From: Xenoacremonium recifei | Taxonomy: Eukaryota; Ascomycota; Sordariomycetes; Hypocreales; Nectriaceae | Length of the DNA stretch: 64,000 nucleotides | Assembly: GCA_012184525.1 (NCBI GenBank) | Contig: WOFQ01000019.1 | Location: 1-64,000 of the forward strand | Direction: 5' to 3' | Shown here: piece after piece, positions 11,272-23,020 of the stretch | Layout: each line of letters begins with the position of its first letter | How positions within the stretch are numbered: position 1 is the stretch's first letter | Made by a program: the position numbers and the translations under genes | The notes under the pieces: model-generated | Seen by the model: only the letters and a program-made list of their open reading frames with translations | Told to the model about the DNA's origin: nothing | Databases searched by the model: none

Positions 11272-13829
11272 ATGGATGCCACCCACCAGGTCGAGTACAA
11301 GATCCGAGACTTGGCTACTCGTGCCGTGACTCTCTTCCCCAGCCAGGCCCAGGTCACACGTGAAATCAAGGACGTCCCTCTTAAAGTAAGACCATCCCCT
11401 CTGCCCGTATAACCCCGCTAACTCCCATCCAGATAGGCCCAAATGAAGTCGTAATCTATGGCCTTAGCCCTACTGTTGACGAACAGTCAATCAAGGTCGA
11501 GGGCACCGGCTCAGCGACCATCACCGACATCGCCGTCGAACAGCTACCCAACCGCGAACTCTTCGATGACATATATCCAGACTCCGACCTGGACAGATCG
11601 GACCCCGAACCCTCGGATGACGATGACGATTCCGAGGAGCCGGCTCCTACGGAAGAGATCTTGGCGATCAACCGGAAAATTGCTGATCTGAAGGATGAGA
11701 AGAAGCGCGCCAGCGAGATTGTCGCGAACGCAGATAACCGTCTCAGAATCCTCGACAGCTACGGCAAGACATTGGCTGAAAAGGAGAAAATCGACATCTC
11801 CGACAGCCTGGAGACCTACAAGATTGAGCGGGCTAAGGCCTTTGAGGACCACATGGCCGGACTCCTTGAGGAACGCCGTGCCAGCCGCAGGCTCGAAAAA
11901 GCAAATAAAGAGCATGCTCGCCTTGTCAAGAAAGAGAACAAGGAGAAGGCCCGAGCCAACAGGGAGAAGAATAAGATTCTCCGCATGAAGGAAAGGGCTG
12001 AGACCAAGCGTCGCCAGCGAGAGGCCGAGGCCCTTAAGGAGAAGGCTCGCGTCAAGCAAGAGCGCTATAACTTCTGGCCCAAGTATTGCTACTGTGTGCG
12101 CATCCAGCTTGAGGTGATGACGGCCTTTACACCCATGTCGTCTCGCCGTGCTTCCATTTCCAGTGACGTTGATATGGTTGAACGCCCGCGATCCCCCAGC
12201 AAGACGATGGATTGCGAGGAATCTCCTCACTGTGATCTCGTGCTCTCCTACATCACCACTTCGGCCTTCTGGTCTCCCAGCTATGACCTTCAATTGTCTA
12301 CCACTAGCTCTTCGGCCACTCTTTGCTTTGACGCAAGCCTCAACAACACAACTTCCGAGACATGGGAGAATTGCAAAATCACCCTGTCTACCTCGCAGAC
12401 CAACTTTTCCGGGATCGAGAACTCAGTGCCGATCCTCACGCCATGGCGCCTCAAGCTGGCTGGAAAAGGCACACCGTTTTCGAATCCAGACATCCTCAAT
12501 AGTCATGCAGAGGAACTGCAGCGCCGTGACTTCAAAACCAAGCAGAGACCGGCCAACGTGGCAAAGAGCCGCGGCCTCATGTTTGGCTTTGACCCCCAGG
12601 CCTCTCAACACGCTCTCCAGGATTACCAAATGCAATTGATGCTCCTGGAGCAGCAGAACAAAAAGCGGGTGGCTATGGCCAGGAATGCGAATATGCAGCC
12701 GCCTCAGCAAGTAGTGTTCCAGCCACAAGCCATCCAACAACAACAGATGGCACAGGCAGCTGCACAGCAGCAAATGGCACAACAGCAGATGCAGATGCAA
12801 CAGCAGCAGCAGCAGCAAATGCAGTCTGCCCAACAAGCCTTTGGCAGTGCGAAGCCTCAGAGCAGCAGCCTCTTTGGCTCCTCAAACAACTCTGGCCAGG
12901 TCCCGCAAGCCCCTCCCCCTCCCCCGGCCGGCGGCGGACTCTTCGGCGCTTTTGGAGCTGTTCCGGCCGCCCCGGTTGCTCCCGCAAATTCGACTACGGT
13001 CCTGCCGTCATACGACTTCAGCAATACAGCTCCGGCGAACGAGACCTGGTTGGCGGGCGAGACTGCTACTCTTCTCCCTGAGCCTGAGTCCGCGGTTGAC
13101 TTTGAAGAGTCGCTCGTCGAGGAGACTGGCTTCACAACTACGTATGACCTCCCTGGCCTGAAGACGCTGGCTCCTAAGTCAACCGCTTCTAAGCAACGCG
13201 TGGCGCGAATCAGCTTCACCAATGTCATCTTCAGCCATACCGTGGTTGCCAAGTATCAGCCCGTTGCTCATCTTCGGGCCAAGCTGAAGAACAACAGCAA
13301 GCTGACCCTTCTCCGCGGCCCGACCAGCTTGACCCTTGATGGGAGCTTCATGGGCCGATCGACCCTGCCTCGTTGCAGCGCCGGAGATACCTTTAGCATG
13401 AACTTGGGCATTGACCCAGCCATCAAGATCCTGTACCCCAAGGCCGAGGTGCGCCGCACTACCACCGGCGTCTTCAACAAGGAGAACAGCTCTGTGTACA
13501 TCCGCACAGTCACCGTTCAGAACTCGCGTGCTTCAGCTGGCAAGCCCGTCAAGCTGCTTGTCCTAGACCAAGTCCCGGTCTCCGAAGACGAGCGCCTCCG
13601 CGTGGAGTTGATCAACCCTCGCGGTCTGACTCTCAACGGCGGAGGCGTGGCTTCTGGTGTACCTGGCCGCGAGTCCCAGAACGATCGTGACTGGGGCACG
13701 GCGAACGCGTATCTGAAGAAGGGCGGACAGATTACTTGGGAGGTGAACCTCAACGCGGGCAAGGCTGTCAAGCTGGGTCTTGAGTACTCCGTGATGGTGC
13801 CGAGCGGCGATTTTGCTATTGAGTGCTGA
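11272..13829 (+). CDS. DUF4140/DUF4139 domain protein with Gln-rich insert
   Basis: Two exons, 11272-11385 and 11433-13829, give 836 codons plus stop. The N-terminus (about 10-100: AVTLFPSQAQVTREI, then NEVVIYGLSPTVDEQSIKVEG) is the DUF4140 strand-rich domain. It is followed by a very acidic stretch and a long Lys/Glu/Arg coiled coil (about 120-260). The DUF4139 domain fills the rest: SYITTSAFWSPSYDLQLS starts it and the end is WEVNLNAGKAVKLGLEYSVMVPS. Inside DUF4139 there is a glutamine-rich, low-complexity insert (about 465-508; DNA 12720-12840) followed by a Pro/Gly run. The family is related to bacterial 'mucoidy inhibitor A'-like proteins; the molecular function is not established. It is probably cytosolic, with no signal peptide or membrane segment. 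The start has good context, caccATGgat. Confidence 0.88.
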
Positions 13830-15564
13830 GCTGTCTTTCACTGTGATGTCCTTGTGACTTGAGTGACCTTGCTTTTGTATTTGGATGTCTCGCCTTGAGT
13901 TTGGGAATACGCAATTTGATCCTGGGATGTTGGATTTCCTTGAGATGTAATTGTGGACTGAGTACGCAAGGAAATTATGAGTAACGTTAGGGTGATCTTG
14001 GGAATTATGTAGCAAAATTGAAAATCAAGCAAGATTGTCAAGAATCCATAATGGCTTTAAATTACTGTCTGGTGTGTCTTTTTCGCCCTTATTTTCCTAA
14101 TTTTTTTCTTGGTTTCTGTTTCTAGTCTCCAACCTGCCATAAGATGTTGCATCTAAGCCTGACATATCGACTGTCCATAGTCACCCTCACCCAAGTGTAG
14201 TGTCCCATTTACTACCACAACCCCAAATGAGCCCCGGATAGTTAGTCTTTCAGTCCCAGAGCTCCTCTAATTTCGCCCGCGCCATCTGCACGGCAGAGGT
14301 CCGTCGAAGATGGGTTAGTGTCGAATTTCGGCTCATCCTTATGACGAAAACAGTTGCGTGTTGACGTAGTTCCGGTTCTAAGAACCGACCACCAGAACGC
14401 CCAAGTGCGCCTCTTTTGTCGCAAGTGTCAAAGTCCGCCCATGACAATAGTGATCCCATGGTATTTTAATGGCGGCTAAATCTGCCTCCCGGCTGGGCGT
14501 CACAATGCGGTGACGTTCCCAATTACGCACGACTCGAAAGGCTTGCGCATCACGGGAGGAGCAGGCTATGGGGCAAGGAGTTGGAACTCCACACCGGTTC
14601 GCGATCTCGTCTTGCTTGCTCAAGCAACAGTTTCCGCATCGTTTGGTAGCCAATATAGTAAAATGTTCATTCGATTTGACCCCAATGCTCAAGGCGGGCA
14701 TGGTCCTCCGCGACCAAGGCCAGCAGTGGGACAGTTTGGGACCTGATAAAGTGTGCCATCGTCGCTACGCCACGCCAGAGTAGACCTGGAGCAGCTCTTG
14801 GCCAGATATTTTGTTTGAACCATCGTAATCGCCTCGACCTCTTCACTGCCATCTTGCAGCAGCCAATACTTGGACGGGGGTCCGTCAGCTATTTCTGTGT
14901 TCATGGCGTCCACGTCAATCCTGCGCAAATTGGGTTTGTGGCCGTGTGCGTGAACGTTCGGCGAGTTTGACACACTTCCCTGCGTTCGGCTTCTGCCCGC
15001 TCCCTGTCTCGTTCAATGCTTACGCATCACTTGGATCTGCGCCAAGTTTGTCTCAGGGTCCCTGCCTAGGTCTTGCAAGCATTGCTCCCATGACCCACAG
15101 CCGAGGACAATCGCAGGCGTCGGATCGCCTTCACGTACCTCTTGCGTCAAGGTGGACAAAATGACGGCCTAGGAACGCCATGAAGTTTTCTTTCACCTTG
15201 ACGGCTCGCTTCGGGCTGCGGATTGAGTCATAAAAAGAACATTCAATATGTGTGCTTCACCAGGCCGACTGCCTGCGCCAGCTGCATTCATTGGAGTTCG
15301 AGTCGATTTCGAGTCGATGTTGAGTCCAGTACGTGGCACCGAAATCAGAAGTCCTGCGATTGTGCCTTCGACGCAGTAGCATGATATCTGACGTACTGCC
15401 GGCCTTCGTCAAAGTTGTCAAATGAAGATAATATGTAACATCCATTTCAATCTTCAAGGCACTCTCAGGCATAGTGGTCATCCGCGGCCGACCGAGCAAC
15501 CGAGTTTCGCCTTCATCTGTATGGCCCCATACTCGCTTACATCACTCCTCTGGCGGGATTGAGG

Positions 15565-15789
15565 TCAGTTGTACCACTGCACCCAAGTCCGAAGAGTCTT
15601 CAAATCGATTTCGATTTCCTTCATTGAGCTATAGTGGCCCATGTGATTTTTATCACGATCGAGATGCACCAGAGCCCAGTGGGCCTTCGCATGGTGTGGG
15701 AAAAGTAGGTGCACTCTCTGATGTCGAAGAGCTCTAACTGTGAGCAATTTCCCAAGAGTTCTGGGCTCGGCTATGCCGCGGCAAGACAT
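15565..15789 (-). pseudogene. Ulp1/C48-peptidase-like fragment, truncated
   Basis: An open frame of 74 codons carries VHLLFPHHAKAHWALVHLD followed by a Tyr-Ser-Ser segment. This matches the His-Trp core of the Ulp1 (C48) cysteine protease fold, where HW contributes the catalytic His and a following 'YDS' block is typical. The frame stops about 40 residues past the His, before any catalytic Cys block, so the piece cannot be an active protease. Possible disordered coding remnants lie upstream at 16131-16415 and 16714-16989 on the same strand. The match is to a motif only; no alignment was run. Confidence 0.4.
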
Positions 15790-18700
15790 GGAATACCCAA
15801 ATACGAGCTCGTGCTTGTGCTCTCATCCACGCGAAACCGCGAGTTCATGAGTCAGCCAGACGGAGACATTCCCATTCCAGAACCTGAACATCCAGGCAAA
15901 ATCGGGAGTGTCTTGAAAGCCTGTCGCCGTCGCTGGGACGTTCGATCGGAGCATAAATAGTGTTCAACCCCAAAGCTTCAGTAATGGCATGAAGCTGTTT
16001 GAAGCAGTCCTTTTCCCATGCACGCAGGGGGAATCACCCTTTCGCGAGTTGGAATCCCAAAATACCCGGTAGCCTGCGTAGACTGCTAAAATGTCATCGA
16101 TGCAACTCCGAGCGCCTCATCATCCGTGTTTTAGCCCAGCACCATCATAGGCAAACTCATCGTCAGTGACCGACCATTAGAGAATCTGCTCCTCTTTGCA
16201 GAAACATAGCTTCTGGCATATGTTTCAGGGAAATCGCCTTCCATTTCATGAGCCGGTCTGATCAAAGGCGCTGGTGGTCCGCCAATCATAGTTCCTGGTA
16301 TTGTCGACTTTCGCTTCGAGTCGAAGTTGAATACATCGCCAATGTAGCAGTCATCGTGAGCTTGACCGTATTTTTTGTTCTGTCCATTTCCATGCTTTGG
16401 CGCAGGAACAGTCACTCTTCAGTTATTTGTTCCTTCTGATAGTCGTGACTCTTCCCGAGTCGGGTGTGTCAGGCAGGCCAAGTAAACCGACAGAAGACCT
16501 CGCCTGAGTTCCCTGGTGATCCTGGCTAGGACCATAGCATTCAATTTGCACTCCGACAGTTCGCATTTACGTCAACCCTAATGATTGAAGCAAAAAGACC
16601 GCTATAGTGGTTGTGAGTAATAGGGGCACCATTCAACTGGCCCCCAGGCCCATTCTCGTTCGCCACCTGCCTCGATCTTATCCTCTCGGCACAAACGTGA
16701 ATCGAGTGTTGATTTACGCGCCTAGCCAGTACGAATTGGTGACAATAAGATTCCGATGCCTTAGTAATAGCCGACGCATATCGAGCGTAGTCTGACCCGC
16801 GAAGTGCATTAATTTGTCTGCCTGCTCGTTGATCGAATTCCCCAAGTGAAGATTTGAGTTTGGTGCATGGATGTTGTGCAAGTTTATGGTCACATTGCCA
16901 TAGGCCGGATGCCCTGCCCCCATCGGCAGACCCGCGAGCATAGCCTTTGGATCGTTTGATGCTTGTTGGTTGGCCTCACTCGCTGTCAAAAGAGCCGAGT
17001 TCGGTTCCTGAGACTCTCAAAGACCGAGCCATAGAGGTGAACCCCTAATTTGGCAGACAAGGAAATCGGGATCGCCGCACGCGTTTGCCAAACACACCGA
17101 CAGCGAATCGAAATTACCCAAACCACACCGTACAGACACTAGGAGCTTTCTGAGCGCCGAACATCATTTCCATCCTATGTGACAGGCATCACTTCGTTGG
17201 GGATGACTCGCACGCCCACAATTATAGTCAAATCCCCAGTTCATCATCCATTAGATGATGTTCTCCCGCTGTTGGTTCGCAGCAGCACAGCCGGGGCTTT
17301 GCCACATTCTGCGCAGTGGAAGAGGAAGGCAGTACTGCAGAAACAGTGTCCACATGAAAGCAGAGTGTTTCGAAAACAGAGCCTCTTCTTGAGTCTATGG
17401 CTTGACTCATTCCCATCCAGAGCACCAGTTCGTCTTCCATGGTTGGATTGGGATAAAGGCAGGACAGAGAGTCTCCCACACCCACATAATCGTCATTTCC
17501 GTGGAGCAGTCCATTCGAAGGTTCCGGGTCAACTACGCGTCGAATACTCGGGCGAATTGTGGCTCTGTCATGCTTGCATGCTCCCTATTGCTCATCGGCC
17601 AGTTCGACATTTGAGGTAGTCTCTTGAGGCCCCCATTGAACATATGCAAGGGGGCCATCGTACCGGCTTCTGGCGACAAAGAATCAGGCGGATAGTTAGC
17701 GAGTCCATCCCAAATGCTGATTCACATACGCGCTGATGATCAATCAACTCGTTAGTAGCACCTGGGAACCGGTTCTTCATGAGCATTACTTCCATCCAAC
17801 GGTTCAAATTAGACCATTGGAGAACGTGACCTCATACGCTCAGGGTCTGGGTCTCTCTGCATCGTTCACGCGAACCGGGTGCAGAGATTCCAGGAGAGAC
17901 CGTATAACGAACCGAAGTTCACGCAACGGTTTACCTCTCGAAGTTCCCGAGAGATAGGTGGGCGCGGGTTTCCACCGCACCTGCGACGGCAGGATCTCTA
18001 ATTCACAGTGTACGTTGGCTGTGAAGTTGGAAAATCCCGCCCGGGACATCTGTTTAACTAGGCACCGATCTTGCCGAAGTAAGCTTGATGATTGTTCGGC
18101 TGGGTGCCCGAAATTATCCAAAGCCCAGTATCTTTGTCTGGGGTCGCGTGTATATATATATAACGAAGATATGGCCCACGAAACGTAGCTGCCGAGGCAG
18201 TCTTCCGGCGTTCATGGGTTGGCTTGAGTAGATCGTCCCGGACCTGGAAGTCGGTGTCGCGTCTAGGGCTGCCTTCAGCCACCAGTAGTTGACCTCCAAC
18301 GTCTTGAAACGATCCTATAGTTTCCTCCCAGACGAAGAGGAGGGGAATCGATCCGATTTCTTGCGCTGAATCTTCAATTTTGAGATGCGTACCGGAACGC
18401 GGCTCGTCTCATTGAGCCCGGGGCACATAATTTGCTTCGTATCACAGTATCGTGCTTCGGACAGTTAGTCGCCCCTTCGGCGTCCGCACCAAACGTTTTG
18501 TGTCCATGCATGTGGCTTCCAGACCGGCAAAGTCTGATGTTCAGCTACTTTCTCTTTCACTACCACCTGGACCAATAGTCTGTGGATGTCTTCAAACCCG
18601 TTGATGGCTAGAAAACTCAACTTGGGGCGAAAATAATGGTTGTATGTGGAGTTCCTCATGAGGCCTTGCCAGAGTCCAATACTCAAGGACCTGCTCCTCG

Positions 18701-19139
18701 TGACGGAGAGAAGAGGACGACAGGAGTCTAAAGTCCTCATGATTGAGGAAGAATAGGCATGTTCTGCCGGACCCGGGTTCTCGAAGCGCCGACAAGAGAT
18801 CGAAGAAATGTCGAAATGAAGTCACTGTGTGGTATCTCGCACCTCCGATGAGATAAATTCGTTACCAAGCCGGCAAGAAAAACATCAGCAACTTCCTGAG
18901 CATCTGTGCGTCAGGGAGCGCCGAATGGTTCTGGCCAACTAAAGGCGACTTTGGAAAGATGACCGGAAAGAAGTTGGCCAGTTTTAGCGAACCTCCTGAA
19001 GGCAAGTTCGACTTGAAACTGTGGATCACGTACGTCGTCGTGATGCGGTGAACATTAGAGTGCCGTTGAAGGAACTTTGTGATGACTCGGCCATCAATGT
19101 CTGATGGTAAATTCGTTACCACGCCACGCCCCGAGGCTC

Positions 19140-19281
19140 TTCTCGCAGCTGATATCTCGTCCCCGGCCCACGACTTTGACATCTCGGCGCCATGTTTGAC
19201 CATCAGATCTACCATATCAGCATGACCCATGCCACTCGCCGCCCCCAGAGCAGTTCCATAGGTACCGCCACCCCGGCCCAC
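19140..19281 (-). pseudogene. Ankyrin-repeat fragment
   Basis: The frame contains YGTALGAASGMGHADMVDLM followed by VKHGAEM. This fits the ankyrin pattern (TALxxAxxxGHxxxVxxLLxxGA) usual in fungal NACHT/ankyrin proteins. It is a single repeat, and the continuation runs into non-ankyrin sequence. The 20 bp direct repeat at 19161-19180 and 19271-19290 flanks it and is read in two different frames, which indicates a frameshift. No intact gene can be assembled. Confidence 0.4.
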
Positions 19282-19290
19282 GACTTTGAC
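19161..19290. repeat. Exact 20 bp direct repeat, 110 bp apart
   Basis: CCCCGGCCCACGACTTTGAC occurs at 19161-19180 and again at 19271-19290. The spacing is close to one ankyrin unit (99 bp) plus an indel, so it may be a relic of tandem ankyrin units. Confidence 0.7.
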
Positions 19291-20004
19291 GCAGTGAAGT
19301 ATCAGCTGATTGAGCTTGACCGCAGCGCCCTTCCAGACCAGTTTGCGGCGGATAGCGAATCAGCCCAGAGATGCTCTAGAAAGTTCTTACTTTCTAACGC
19401 CGAACCATAATGGCGCATGCGTCGCAGCCCCAACATCGACCGACCGACACGACACACTGCAGTTGCCACACCTTCCAATCCTCAACTGCCTCCTCGACAA
19501 CTTCGACGAAGTTATATGGAAGCCCCAAGTAGCTCCGCAATCGAGAATTCAGAGCACTTGGAGAAACGGCATGTGTGTTGCAACAGGACAACCCGATTCA
19601 AAATGCCAGTCTTCCAGAGTAAGATAAGCACAGCAGTACGGGAGCCAATATCTCTTGTCTCTCTTCTGCCCACTAGAGCATGATATGTCGACCTAGAAGT
19701 TTAGAAGTGGAAGCAGACGATGCACCAAGGCCAGCAGATCGTTGAGGAAGGTCGCTGAGTAGGTTCAGGCTTTCGGATGGCACATGCTCAATTATGGCGT
19801 ACCGCTCGTGGTATTGCTCCCGGAAGAATAAAGAGTGGAAACTCTGCATATGCCTTGCCAGACAACGCCGCGAGACCGGAGTCGCGCGTACATTGAATTG
19901 ATGCCGGACTTGGTAACGACAGCATCGCGTATATATATATGGGTGACTTTGACAATGCCAGGCTCCAACTGGCATGATAAAGAAAATAGGCTAATTCATC
20001 GGAT

Positions 20005-20253
20005 TCAGTGTCGATGACGATCCCTTCTGAAACTCGCTATTGGGAAGTCCCTCAGAATCTGGGTGTTGATTGGAATCAACACATCAGGGCTGTACACCGT
20101 AAGTCTTCCGGTGTCCCAGTCTAAGTGTACTATAGACCAGTGGTAGTTGTCGTGGAGTGTCCACACGAGGTTTCTGGGGATATTCTGAGAGCTCAGACTC
20201 GGACTGGACGCGAAGGCAATAGAGCTCAGAGTTAACCAATTCTCAAAAGCCAC
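20005..20253 (-). pseudogene. Second Ulp1/C48-peptidase-like fragment
   Basis: The frame includes LHDNYHWSIVHLDWDTGRL followed by TVYSPD, the same His-Trp plus Tyr-Ser layout as the fragment at 15565-15789 (HWALVHLD versus HWSIVHLD). It ends about 25 residues later with no Cys block. The two pieces lie 4.4 kb apart on the same strand and probably come from related genes of a multicopy family. Motif evidence only. Confidence 0.4.
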
Positions 20254-21907
20254 GACGAGTACGCGTATACTGTATATGGTCCTTTGAAAAGATGTACCAC
20301 CGCATTAAGTCATTCCTTCGCAGACTTGGGTCAGTGAAAAGAAGGCCTATCAGTCACCTCGACAATGAACGGTTCTTCAGTACAGTCGCGGAAGTATAGA
20401 GGCAGGCAGCTCTTTTGCGGTGGCGGAACTCTGGTCTCTGGCACTCCGGTCCAGTGGAATGGCTCTCTTCTAGCCGCCATGGCTAATTGCAGAATACTGT
20501 TGCTTTCCGCACGACAACCGAGTTGCCTTTAAGTCGATCCCTCTCCCTCAATGGCGGTCGCGTTAAGTGTTGGAGCTAACGCATCCTTTCCACCGTCCGT
20601 CTCAGTCGTCTCCAGTCGCGTCGACCATGTTTTCTGTTGTGGGCGAAGACGCCCGACCCCGCCATCTGAAGAGAACGAGTATCTTGGTGTACGGCACTGC
20701 GTTGTGCTCTCATCGCCTCAGAAGTCAGATTGCATTTTACCTTCCACGCACAGGAGCGACAAAAGGACAATGTACGTCGTATTTGGTGGGAGGATCCTTC
20801 TTGAATAAGTATTTTACTGAGACCAGAGTCGACTAGTTGCGTATTCTGTTCTCCTTGCTCAAACACTTGTGGGTGTAATGCCTCATCCAGGCGTCGGTCG
20901 TTTGCCTTGCTGAAAGACTTTGGAATTGGGTCCAAGTGTTTTGTAATGTTTGGGAACAAGCCACAACACGCACTGAGTTCCGTTGTGGCGGTTTGTTCGA
21001 GTCTTTCTGGGGCTCGATTGATCCTGGAAATGATGCATCTTATTAGAGGCACGCCGAGGTTGAGCTGCTGAAAAGCTGTCTCGACCCCAATACCAGTCTT
21101 CGTGGTGTTGCCCCTATATATACTCCTCTGGGGCATCTGGTATAGTCTCGTAGAATAATTTCGGGTTACCACACATAACCCGGCACACTGCCACGAAGAC
21201 AGTCAATACTGGATCGATCCGGTCCATGACTACCTCCTCTTCTCTTTCAAAGAAAGGCTGGCCATCACCCTTCTTACTGACCAAGATGCTTGTAGGTCTT
21301 GCGTCCCGCACGGCCTTAACCACTTCTCTCCCGATGCAAGACCAGTACTTCCCAACTCTCGGTCAGGTTCTGTCAAGCACGTCTTTGCTCTCTGCACAAG
21401 AAGCAGTTGGAAGCATGGAAGCATGGAGTCTGGAGGAAATTGGGGGGAGTGCTAAACTCTTCATCAGGCCTCTTCTTTCTGACGAGCCGCTGCACAGAAA
21501 AGGCCCAATATTTCTGGTCTTAGGGTCAGCGCCTGTATCTCTCGGTCCCGGTCTTGCCGGGCGTCATGGCAGGGGTGTCTGACTTCAGAACGCAGACTCG
21601 GAGCCTCGGCCTCAAGCATCAAGAAGTAAGCCGACAGATCTTTAATCGCCCGGAGCACGCAGAGTGCATCTGGGTCTGTTCCGCCGCGATTCAGACCTGG
21701 GCTCATTCGAGAAACTGACGCCTGATCTTGGCCTGGATCGCGGCGGTTGAACGGCGAGTAGGACCGCGTGCAGGAGCTCCTGTTCCCCTCATTGCCTACT
21801 TGGTGGGAGTGAAAAGCAACTGGCGACATTTTTTTCTCTGTTCGCTGGTGGTGGGTTATCATTGAACACTCAGTTGAAAGAGTTCTTTCCAGTGTAGTCG
21901 TGAGATT

Positions 21908-21993
21908 TAGCGACTCGCGAAAGCCAGGCCCAGTAAGACGAGATAGTTTCTTCTGAAATCTAGCGAGTCGCGAAATCCAGGCTCAGTAGCACG
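21908..21993. repeat. Imperfect tandem repeat, period 53 bp
   Basis: Two 33 bp copies (21908-21940 and 21961-21993) begin TAGCGA, share TCGCGAAA and CCAGG, and end ACGA. They differ at five positions. No coding or structural role is evident. Confidence 0.6.
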
Positions 21994-22209
21994 ACGCGTA
22001 GAAAGGCGTCGCGACGGGCTTATAGTATTCCGAGTCACCGAACAGCCTCGGTCAGTTGCGTGCAAGGCACACTGGATTCGCGCTCCAATGCTAGTCGTGG
22101 CGAGAGCGATTATTATGGATGATCGAATATATATATAGAAAAGTTCCATTGCAGTCTGCTACAGACGCAGTTTCGGCCAGGAATCCTTCGGAGCAGTCGT
22201 GCCAGCTCT

Positions 22210-23020
22210 CTAGACTCTTGCAGCGGGATGCCTGTTCCACTGCTCGGCGGCGTGCAACCGTACCGCATAGGTCGTATCATGGATGATCTTTGGCTCGAGT
22301 GTGCCGACTGGGAACTCTGGTGGTCTGAGCAGAGCATGCTGAGCCTGTCTGCTGCGGTATGAGTTTCTTAGAGGAGGAATGGGATCAGTCCCCTTGCGGA
22401 TGTCTTCGTCCAAATCGCAAATGACATTCCTGCGAGCAGTCAAGTCTTCGTATTCTTGCAAGATGCGCTTGATCCCAAGCACTAGCTCGGAATTGACCTG
22501 CGTGAGCTCAGACCTGTGTTTGAGGGCGATGGCGATCGGGAAGATACTCGCGATGTACGGCGCAGGCGCGTGCCCGGGCGAGTAGTAGGCGATGTGTGTC
22601 CCTATAGTCTTCCCAGGTGCCGCCTGTCTAGTCTGACGAGAGTCAGTCACTTGGTCGACTCCTAGTGCTGAAGAAACGGGAGTCAGAAACTGCGACCAGG
22701 AAAACGGCTCTCTATGGCCTGGAGTAAATTGTACAGCATAAAAACATCCACAATTGGTCAGACATCGTGGATCGACGACGTCTGCATTCCTCCAGGAAGC
22801 TCCTCCAAGAAGCCGAAATCGCATAATTTGTTGGAGGTCGCTTGAAGCTTTCTACCCCCATTGCATCCCGAGGTTTTGGAAATCGATAGATTGCCATTTC
22901 GGCGCGTGACAGGATCTCGTAAAGCAGCTCATGCGTCGGAAGTAACGACGGGGAACCACTCTTCAGCATTCGCGCAAAGTCAAGTAAGCGTGCTTGTTCG
23001 CTCGATGCAACCCTTCTCAT
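22210..23020 (-). pseudogene. Coding-like fragments, family unknown
   Basis: Two overlapping frames look protein-like. 23020-22712 contains EQARLLDFARML and LLPTHELLYEILSR. 22824-22210 contains GTHIAYYSPGHAPAPYIASI and LVLGIKRILQEYEDLTARRN. They would join only through a frameshift near 22800, and no convincing intron does it. I do not recognise the family. It could also be a real gene with an unusual structure. Confidence 0.3.

Noticed and set aside
17840..18121. VHCEL motif suggesting a fungal deaminase-like (OTT_1508-type) fragment
   Set aside because: Only five residues fit; the expected downstream Cys-x2-Cys block is absent in all frames I read.
22770..22830. KLCDFGF in a third frame, resembling a kinase DFG motif
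   Set aside because: No HRD or ATP-binding motif in a compatible frame; two other frames are equally open there.
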